From Actinocrinis sp046724665 (GTDB taxonomy: Bacteria; Actinomycetota; Actinomycetes; Streptomycetales; Catenulisporaceae), in contig JBKOWZ010000220.1 in assembly GCA_046724665.1 (NCBI GenBank), forward strand, positions 1 through 6,037: a stretch of DNA of 6,037 bases. The letters are read 5' to 3'. A program made the position numbers and the translations under genes. Position 1 is the stretch's first letter. Every line of letters begins with the position of its first letter. The notes beneath the pieces are model-generated. The model made no database searches, was not told where the DNA came from, and saw only the letters and a list, made by a program, of their open reading frames with translations. This document shows positions 1-4,952 of this stretch, one piece after another.

Positions 1-153
1 GCTCATGCCCATCCGCGGCTGGACCACCAGCCGGCCGGCCGCGTGCGCCTGGGCCACGAAGGCCCCGAACGACCCGGCCGGCGCGGCCGGCGCGGCGGCG
101 ATGCCGGGACCGTCCGCGTCGGCGGTACGGTTCACGATCTCGGCGGCGTTCAC
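1..153 (-). CDS. Glutamate (methylaspartate) mutase large subunit, E/epsilon-like, 3'-truncated by window edge
   Basis: Only the first 51 codons are present; the frame is still open at position 1. The GTG start at 153-151 overlaps the TGA of the small-subunit gene (152-150) as GTGA. No good Shine-Dalgarno precedes it, so translation is probably coupled. After a 28-residue Ala/Pro/Gly-rich leader comes FGAFVAQAHAAGRLVVQPRM (residues 29-48). The QPR-x-G element matches the start of the glutamate mutase barrel, where Clostridium cochlearium GlmE has QPRAG containing Arg66, one of the arginines that hold the glutamate substrate. Arg47 here would be its counterpart. The family's large subunit binds substrate in a TIM barrel and, with the B12-binding small subunit, interconverts L-glutamate and (2S,3S)-3-methylaspartate. 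The call rests on this short motif plus the adjacent small-subunit gene. Most of the protein, including the remaining substrate-binding residues, lies outside the window. Confidence 0.78.
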   Translation of the reverse strand, partial: MNAAEIVNRTADADGPGIAAAPAAPAGSFGAFVAQAHAAGRLVVQPRMGMS

Positions 154-671
154 GCGGGCACGCCCGCGGCGAGCCGGGCCAGGAAGGAACGGAATGCGGG
201 CATCCGTTCCCCGCTGTCGAAGACCGCCGTGTAACCCGAGGCCAGCAGCAGGGCCTTGCGGCGCTGTCCGTCCGGTCCGTCGATGCCCAGCATCCCGCCG
301 ATCGTCATCGGGGTGCCGGCCAGTTCCGGCACCGCACGGACGCGCGCGATCAGCCTGGTGCCGTCGATGAATCCGTGTCCGTTGACGCTGCTGATCACCA
401 CGAGGTCGGGCCGGGTGCGCAGGCACTCGTCGAGCAGCAGGTCGTCCGGCACACAGGCGCCGAGGTTGTGCACCCGGTGGCCCAACTCCTCCAGCCACAG
501 CTGGAGGTAGACCAGGTTCCAGGTGTGCGAGTCCGACGACAGGCTGCTGAGCACGATGGACAGGCCCGGCGCCTCGCCGGGTGCCAGGGCGCTCCCGGTC
601 GGCCTCGCCCCGGTCGGCACAGTCGCGACAGGCACCGTGCCGACCGGCGCCGACCCGATCGATGCCGTCAT
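150..671 (-). CDS. Glutamate mutase small subunit (S/sigma), cobalamin-binding
   Basis: A 173-residue B12-binding protein, expected to hold adenosylcobalamin for the large subunit encoded directly downstream. The Rossmann-type cobalamin domain starts near residue 37. D47-S-H49-T-W-N corresponds to the D-x-H-x-x-G motif: His49 would be the lower axial cobalt ligand, and the usual Gly is Asn. Then come S94-S95-V-N-G98-H-G100 (compare SSLYGQG in clostridial GlmS) and the G125-G126 pair in TIGGMLGI. These are the landmarks of glutamate mutase sigma and of methylmalonyl-CoA mutase B12 domains; the short stand-alone form fits glutamate mutase. The first 36 residues form a Pro/Thr/Gly/Val-rich low-complexity extension absent from the roughly 137-residue clostridial protein. 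The ATG at 671 overlaps the dioxygenase stop (ATGA) and lacks a strong Shine-Dalgarno, suggesting translational coupling. A later start that removes the extension cannot be excluded, although no strong alternative stands out. The cytosolic E2S2-type enzyme and 3-methylaspartate as product are inferred from the family. Confidence 0.9.
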   Translation of the reverse strand: MTASIGSAPVGTVPVATVPTGARPTGSALAPGEAPGLSIVLSSLSSDSHTWNLVYLQLWLEELGHRVHNLGACVPDDLLLDECLRTRPDLVVISSVNGHGFIDGTRLIARVRAVPELAGTPMTIGGMLGIDGPDGQRRKALLLASGYTAVFDSGERMPAFRSFLARLAAGVPA

Positions 672-1693
672 CGGGCAGCGCTCAGGACCAGCACGTTGCT
701 CCCGGCGGCGTAGTCGGTGTCCACGATCCGCCGGTCGCCCGGGCGGTCGGCGCGGCTGCGGGACAGGTCGCGGGTGATGAAGGTGCGCAGCAGCCAGCGG
801 TCCCGGCCGTCGCCGTGCCGGCGGAACCCGGTGCGCCCGTGGAAGGCGTCGTGGTTGTCGATCAGCAGCATGTCCCCGGCCTCCAGCCGGACTTCGACGA
901 CCGCCTCGGTGGCCACCCGGTACAGCTCGTCCAGCGCGTCCTGCGCCTCGGCGTCCAAGCCGCGGGTCTCGGCGAAGTCGCAGCGGATGCGCGGGCGGGT
1001 CAGGCTGCCGGAGAGCACCTGGATCGGCCCGATCACGATCGGGTGGTCGATCCCCGAACCGCGCAGGAACGAGCCGTCCACGGTGGTGGAGAAGCGCGGC
1101 TCGCGCAGCAGCGCGACGGTGCGGGGGCTCAGCCGGGGCAGCAGCATCGCGGTCGAGGCCAGCACGGTGCCCGCCTCGCGCTCCGGGTCCGGGCGCAGGC
1201 ACAGCAGCCCGATCACGTCCGCGCGGTTGTCGGTGAACACCGTCTCGCAGTGCAGCTCAAGCAGCGCGCGGCTGGAGATGGACTGCTGCGTGTCCTCGAA
1301 GCCTGACACCGGCAGGATGTCCTGGATGATGTGCCCGGCCAGTTCCGGCTTGAAGCCGAACTGGTCGCCGAACAGCGCGGAGGCCACGCTGAAGATCCGG
1401 GCCGCCGGCAGCTGGATGCCCTGGCCGTAGTCGGCGTGGTCCGGGGTCGGCGGCAGCGGCTCCACCGGCAGGTTGCGGATCAGCAGTCCGCCGGCCGCGG
1501 CGCCGTCCCGGTTGAACTGGGCCGCGGTGCGCCGCACCCGCTCGGGCAGCCGCGCGGCGGCCAGTTGCGCGGCCAGCACGTACTGCTCGGTCTCGGCCAC
1601 CGGATCGTAGTCGGCCAGGCCCGAGGCGGCAGTGCGGAAGGCGTCCTGCTCCTCGGGGGTGAGGGTTATCTGCGCGGGGCTGAAATCGGTCAT
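668..1693 (-). CDS. Fe(II)/2-oxoglutarate dioxygenase, clavaminate synthase-like (probable amino-acid hydroxylase)
   Basis: A 341-residue cytosolic oxygenase of the TauD/clavaminate synthase-like superfamily. The iron triad is His-x-Glu...His: H148-C-E150 in ELHCETVF and H285 in DNHDAFHGR. Glu instead of Asp in the first element is typical of clavaminate synthase, VioC (arginine 3-hydroxylase) and AsnO. Arg299 and Arg303, 14 and 18 residues after the distal His, match the spacing of the 2-oxoglutarate-binding and nearby substrate-side arginines in that group. Length is close to clavaminate synthase (about 324 residues). The stretch after the triad start (NRADVIGLLCLR) also resembles VioC. The family uses O2 and 2-oxoglutarate to hydroxylate the beta carbon of amino acids, or to cyclise and desaturate. 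The substrate cannot be read from sequence. The ATG at 1693 has GGAG five bases upstream (1702-1699) and begins the alignable protein, although the frame is open further upstream through the binding-protein gene. The gene shares ATGA with the mutase small subunit, suggesting coordinated expression. Confidence 0.88.
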   Translation of the reverse strand: MTDFSPAQITLTPEEQDAFRTAASGLADYDPVAETEQYVLAAQLAAARLPERVRRTAAQFNRDGAAAGGLLIRNLPVEPLPPTPDHADYGQGIQLPAARIFSVASALFGDQFGFKPELAGHIIQDILPVSGFEDTQQSISSRALLELHCETVFTDNRADVIGLLCLRPDPEREAGTVLASTAMLLPRLSPRTVALLREPRFSTTVDGSFLRGSGIDHPIVIGPIQVLSGSLTRPRIRCDFAETRGLDAEAQDALDELYRVATEAVVEVRLEAGDMLLIDNHDAFHGRTGFRRHGDGRDRWLLRTFITRDLSRSRADRPGDRRIVDTDYAAGSNVLVLSAAR

Positions 1694-1805
1694 GGCTGCT
1701 CCAGCTGATCGGCGCGTTGCGCGGCTGAGGACGGTTTCCTCTGGAAGGAGAGGTGTTGACGAAAGCTGATAGATACACACGCCGCGGCCTGCGGCGGCTA
1801 CTGCG
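1694..1805 (-). other. 112-bp intergenic gap, the only sizeable one in the window
   Basis: This separates the binding-protein stop from the dioxygenase start. It holds the hairpin at 1780-1796, a second small inverted repeat (CCTCT/AGAGG on the minus strand, 1738-1753) and the dioxygenase ribosome binding site (GGAG, 1702-1699). A relatively AT-rich patch lies at about 1755-1780. I found no convincing minus-strand -35/-10 pair and no small ORF with a plausible start. It could host an internal promoter or a processing site, but neither is shown by the sequence. Confidence 0.5.
1780..1796 (-). other. Perfect 6-bp GC hairpin just after the binding-protein stop codon
   Basis: On the minus strand CGCCGC-AGGCC-GCGGCG forms a perfect 6-bp stem with a 5-base loop, starting nine bases after the TGA. 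No U-tract follows (next bases are TGTGTATCTATC), so it is not a canonical intrinsic terminator. It could be a weak attenuator or an mRNA-stabilising 3' structure that lowers expression of the downstream genes. Such short stems also arise by chance in DNA this GC-rich. Confidence 0.35.
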
Positions 1806-3689
1806 TCAGGACTGTGCGTAGTACCAGTTCTCCGGCATGAGCATCCCGTACGGGTTGACCGGTTCGACGCCGTGCAAGTGCTCTGCGACGGCGAACACCC
1901 GCAGCGGGAAGCCGGGCGCCCAGACGGTCGGCACCTGCTCGGCGAGGTAGTCCTGATAGGCGTAAAGGGCCTCGTCCCCGCCGCTGGCGCTGTCGGACGC
2001 GGTGTCGTCCAGCAGGGTGTCGTCCAGAACGGTGCGCTCGATGAGTTCGTCGGCGACCGGGTCGCTGTACTTGCCGTAGTTGCTGCCGGCCCCGGTCTTG
2101 AACAGCACCTCGCCGGTGGGTTGGCCATAGAACACCCAGCCGCCGTTCCAGCACTGGATCTCCCACAGCTTCGGGTTCTGCGCGCTGGTCTCGCCGTGGT
2201 CCTGCGCGACCATCGCCGAGCCGTAGATCTCCTCAAGCCGCAGCTCGATGCCCGCCTTCGCGGCGTCCGCCTTGAACTGCTCCATCAGCAGGGTGAGCGA
2301 AGCGCGGCCGGCGATGTAGCGCAGGCTGAACGAGAGCCTGTCGCCCACGGCCACGCCTTCGCCGGCCCCGCCGGGCCCGCTGCCGCCGCGTACGCAGACG
2401 GCCGGAGAGGTGCTCACGTCCCAGCCGTTCTCCCGCAGCAGCGAGCGGGCGCGTTCAAGATCGAAGGGCATCGGGTCGCCGCCGCGCTGCGCGGGCGAGA
2501 CGTACTTGTTGTCCGGCACCGTGGGCACCGGGCCGGTGGTCCGGTATCCGTATCCGTGGAAGATCTCGCGGATCGCGGTGTCCTGATCGAGCGTGTGCTG
2601 CAACGCCTGCCGGAAGTAGGTCTGCCGGATGATGTGCCCGGCCGTGGTCGGGTTCTCGAAGTTGAGCGGCATGTAGTTGATCAGGAAGATGTTCTGCGGC
2701 ACCAGGCGGTAGTCGCCGGCCAGCGGGTTCGCCTCGGTGCCGGGCGATCCGCCCCCCGGCCGGTCGCCGGTGTCCAGGCCGTAGGGCAGATAGCCGACCT
2801 GGATCGCGTCGCGGCCGTGTGGTCCGGCCTTCAGCCGTGCGTACTCGACCGCGTCCGACTCCATCGGCACCAGCCGGAACTCGTCCAGATACGGCTTGTT
2901 CGGGCCCGAATACATTTCGTTCGGACGGAAGACCACCGTGCCGTCCAGGTCGAAGCTGTGCAGCCGCCACGGCCCGCTGACCACGCTCCACACCGGGCTG
3001 TCCGGCCAGCCGGTGCGCAGCAGGTTGTCCTCCTCGGTCCACGCGCCGTTCTGCTCGACCAGGTAGTCGTACACGGCGGGCACGTCGGCCAGGTCGCCCG
3101 AGGCGTTGGCCGGCCGGTCGTGCGCGGTGCCCGGTACGAACGCGCGGTCCCAGGCCTTCGGCATCGGGGTGATCAGGGTGAGCTGGTTCATCAGCACCCA
3201 GTCGCGCGAGTACCGCCTGTCGAAGGTCAGCCGCACCGTGTCCTCGGCGATCTTCCGGTACGAGACGAGATTGTCCGGCAGGTACCCGGGGCTGTAGCCG
3301 CCGTACCGGCTCGCCTTCACCTTCATCATGTTCAGCCAGAACATGACGTTGTCGGCGCACATCGTCTCGCCGTTCGACCAGCGCCACGGCTTGACGGTGA
3401 CCGTGACGCTGAGCCCGTCCTCGCTCCACCGCGGCGGTTCGGCCGGGCTCAGGTCGTAGTCCACGCCGGGCTCGCCGTCCCGGCCCAGCCAGTAGAGCGG
3501 CCGGTACATCAGGGTCTGGAACTCGAACAGGTTCCTGATGCCCATCCGCTCCGGCGGGGTGAACGGGAAGATGGTCGAGGGCGGGAAGCCCGGATTGCAG
3601 GCCCAGGACGCGGTGCCGCCGCGCGCGGGCCGGCCCGGAGCTTCGGGGCCGGCCGACTCGCTGCGCACCGGCTCGGTCGTGATGGTCAC
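1806..3689 (-). CDS. Family 5 (OppA-type) solute-binding protein lacking a signal peptide
   Basis: A 627-residue protein of the SBP_bac_5 family, normally the extracytoplasmic peptide receptor of an Opp/Dpp ABC importer. Family features run the full length: RGGTASWACNPGF near residues 23-35, the domain entry LMYRPLYWLG (60-69), PWRWSNGE (101-108) followed by the MFWLNMM helix, GPWRLHSFDLDGTVVF (239-254), YFRQALQHTLDQ (358-369), FDLERARSLLRENGW (409-423), and the C-terminal GSNYGKYSDPVADELIERT (535-553). The N-terminus, MTITTEPVRSESAGPEAPGR, is polar and Pro/Gly-rich, with no hydrophobic core, twin arginine or lipobox; Cys31 follows no hydrophobic segment. An in-frame TGA (3710-3708, the ATP-grasp stop) lies 21 bases upstream of the GTG start, so a longer export-competent form in this frame is impossible. 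AGGGA at 3704-3700 can serve as ribosome binding site. No permease or ATPase gene is adjacent. Clavulanic acid clusters also carry pathway-specific OppA proteins. A cytosolic peptide-binding, chaperoning or catalytic role is inferred only. Confidence 0.87.
   Translation of the reverse strand: MTITTEPVRSESAGPEAPGRPARGGTASWACNPGFPPSTIFPFTPPERMGIRNLFEFQTLMYRPLYWLGRDGEPGVDYDLSPAEPPRWSEDGLSVTVTVKPWRWSNGETMCADNVMFWLNMMKVKASRYGGYSPGYLPDNLVSYRKIAEDTVRLTFDRRYSRDWVLMNQLTLITPMPKAWDRAFVPGTAHDRPANASGDLADVPAVYDYLVEQNGAWTEEDNLLRTGWPDSPVWSVVSGPWRLHSFDLDGTVVFRPNEMYSGPNKPYLDEFRLVPMESDAVEYARLKAGPHGRDAIQVGYLPYGLDTGDRPGGGSPGTEANPLAGDYRLVPQNIFLINYMPLNFENPTTAGHIIRQTYFRQALQHTLDQDTAIREIFHGYGYRTTGPVPTVPDNKYVSPAQRGGDPMPFDLERARSLLRENGWDVSTSPAVCVRGGSGPGGAGEGVAVGDRLSFSLRYIAGRASLTLLMEQFKADAAKAGIELRLEEIYGSAMVAQDHGETSAQNPKLWEIQCWNGGWVFYGQPTGEVLFKTGAGSNYGKYSDPVADELIERTVLDDTLLDDTASDSASGGDEALYAYQDYLAEQVPTVWAPGFPLRVFAVAEHLHGVEPVNPYGMLMPENWYYAQS
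2001..2027. repeat. Short in-frame tandem duplication inside the binding-protein gene
   Basis: GGTGTCGTCCAG occurs at 2001-2012 and again at 2016-2027, a 15-base period that encodes the repeated peptide LDDTLLDDT (residues 555-563) near the C-terminus. The repeat keeps the frame. It probably reflects a slippage-type duplication in an acidic surface loop and has no obvious function. Confidence 0.6.
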
Positions 3690-3707
3690 GTTCGTCGCTT
3701 CCCTTCG
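3690..3707 (-). promoter_or_regulatory. Ribosome binding site region of the binding-protein gene
   Basis: Eighteen bases separate the ATP-grasp stop from the GTG start. On the minus strand they read CGAAGGGAAGCGACGAAC; AGGGA is a moderate Shine-Dalgarno match ten bases from the start. The short gap leaves no room for a promoter, supporting co-transcription with the ATP-grasp gene. Confidence 0.55.
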
Positions 3708-4952
3708 TCAGGCGCCGATGCGCACGTCGATCTGGCCGGCCAGTTCGTGGGCCGTGTTCAGCGCGTCGTCCCGAGACGAGCCGGTGGTGCACAGGAAGCC
3801 GAGGATGTTGTTGCCGTGCGGCGGCCGGCGGATCACGTCCCCCGGCTTGGCGGTGACCTTGAGGAAGAAGATCCGGTCGCTGCCCGACACCGACTCCGGC
3901 ACGGTGATCCGCTCGATCCGGCCCGGCTCGCTGATCAGGCAGGTCCCGGCGGTGTGCACGCCGGTCGGGCGGTAGTGCCCGACCTGGGGGCGCACGCCGC
4001 GCGACACGTCCATCAGAGCCTTGATCGGGCAGTAGCCGGCGCTGATCCGGGCGAAGTAGTCCAGACCGCCGCCGCCCGGCCGCACCGCGATCTCCAGCAG
4101 GTGCGGCTCGCCGCGGTGGAACCGGACCTCGGCGTGCAGCACGCTGCGCTTGAGGCCCTGCGCCTTGGCGGCGGCCGCGATCACCCGGTGCGCGGCGGCG
4201 ACCTGTCGCGGGTCGAGTGAGGTCGGCGCGTGGTGCACGTCGTCGTCGAAGGTCGCGCCCTCGATCGTGACACGGTCCACGATGGAGCCCACGTAGACCT
4301 CGCCGTCCCAGATCAGCGACTCGGTCAGGAACTCCGGGCCGTCGAGGAAGGACTCGATCAGCAGTCCGTGCGGGCCGACGTCCACGCCCTCGGGCTCCAT
4401 GGTGTACCAGGACATCCGGCCGATGCCCTCCAGCGCCTGCGGGAAGCGCAGCCGCACGTCGTCCGCGTTGTCCAGCCGGAAGACGAAGTTGCTCGCCGCG
4501 CCCAGCGTCGGCTTGAGGATCACCGGGTAGCCGAACTCCTCGGCCGCCGCCAGCGCCGCCTCCACGTCGGGCACCAGCCGGAACGCCGGCCGGGGCACGC
4601 CGTGCCGCTCGTGCGCCTGACGCATCAGCAGCTTGTTGCGGCTGGTGCGCGCCGCCTCGACGCCGACGCCGGGCAGACCCAGCGCCTCGGCCACCGCGGC
4701 GACGGCCACCACCGCCGACTCGGAGAAGGACAGCACGCCGTCGAACTCCTCCTCGGCGTGCCAGGCCTTCGCCGCCGCGATCAGGTCGTCCAGGTGCTTG
4801 GATCCGGCGATCCGGTAGCGCCTGCCCGGCCAGTACTCCGGTTCGCCCAGGCCGTTGAGGACGTACAGCTGCGCGCCGTACTCCTCGACCTGGCGGTAGC
4901 GGGACAGGTAGTAGTTCGCGTTCTGCACGGCTTCCAGGGCCAGCAGTTTCAC
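3708..4952 (-). CDS. ATP-grasp ligase, L-amino-acid ligase-like (amide bond formation)
   Basis: A 414-residue cytosolic ATP-grasp enzyme. Expected chemistry: ATP-dependent activation of a carboxylate as acyl phosphate, then attack by an amine to form an amide. Visible elements: an N-terminal pre-ATP-grasp domain (about 1-100); NKLLMRQAHERHGVPRP (106-122) with Lys107; the ATP-lysine region YPVILKPTLGAASNFV (142-157) with Lys147; the hinge LLIESFLDGPEF (197-208); H273-A-E275 and E287-I-A-V-R291-PGGGG, the metal- and phosphate-binding elements. The usual E-x-N-x-R reads E-x-A-x-R, as I recall for the dipeptide ligase BacD (ESAAR). A C-terminal lobe follows (about 330-414). The start is the GTG at 4952: a perfect AGGAGG (4963-4958) sits five bases upstream, whereas the GTG three bases earlier would be too close. 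GTGA overlaps the flavoenzyme stop, so the two are probably translationally coupled. NikS/PolG in peptidyl nucleosides and GcaS in clavulanate are functional parallels. Carbamoyl-phosphate/biotin carboxylase-type roles are less likely because the protein is short and single-domain. The substrates are unknown. Confidence 0.88.
   Translation of the reverse strand: MKLLALEAVQNANYYLSRYRQVEEYGAQLYVLNGLGEPEYWPGRRYRIAGSKHLDDLIAAAKAWHAEEEFDGVLSFSESAVVAVAAVAEALGLPGVGVEAARTSRNKLLMRQAHERHGVPRPAFRLVPDVEAALAAAEEFGYPVILKPTLGAASNFVFRLDNADDVRLRFPQALEGIGRMSWYTMEPEGVDVGPHGLLIESFLDGPEFLTESLIWDGEVYVGSIVDRVTIEGATFDDDVHHAPTSLDPRQVAAAHRVIAAAAKAQGLKRSVLHAEVRFHRGEPHLLEIAVRPGGGGLDYFARISAGYCPIKALMDVSRGVRPQVGHYRPTGVHTAGTCLISEPGRIERITVPESVSGSDRIFFLKVTAKPGDVIRRPPHGNNILGFLCTTGSSRDDALNTAHELAGQIDVRIGA

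Noticed and set aside
1755..1780. TTGACG on the plus strand at 1755-1760, as a -35 element.
   Set aside because: It points away from all supported genes, no -10 element lies at suitable spacing, and no plus-strand gene follows.
1780..1796. Hairpin as a rho-independent terminator.
   Set aside because: It has no U-tract on either strand, and the downstream genes appear to belong to the same functional unit. It is kept only as a possible processing or attenuating structure.
1694..2236. In-frame upstream extension of the dioxygenase into the binding-protein gene.
   Set aside because: The extension translates to low-complexity shadow sequence overlapping the conserved C-terminus of the binding protein. 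The ATG at 1693 has a well-placed GGAG and fits family length.
3597..3600. Cys31 of the binding protein (SWAC) as a possible lipobox.
   Set aside because: No hydrophobic segment precedes it, and the -3 and -2 positions are Ser and Trp, unlike an L-A/S-G/A-C lipobox. The flanking RGGTASWA is part of the conserved mature domain.
1872..4220. A 782-codon open frame on the plus strand opposite the binding-protein and ATP-grasp genes, and other long plus-strand frames (for example 581-1306, 4230-5174).
   Set aside because: They lie antisense to genes with clear family motifs. Their translations are Arg/Val/Ala/His/Gly-rich with no recognisable domain, as expected when strong G/C third-position bias suppresses stops on the opposite strand.
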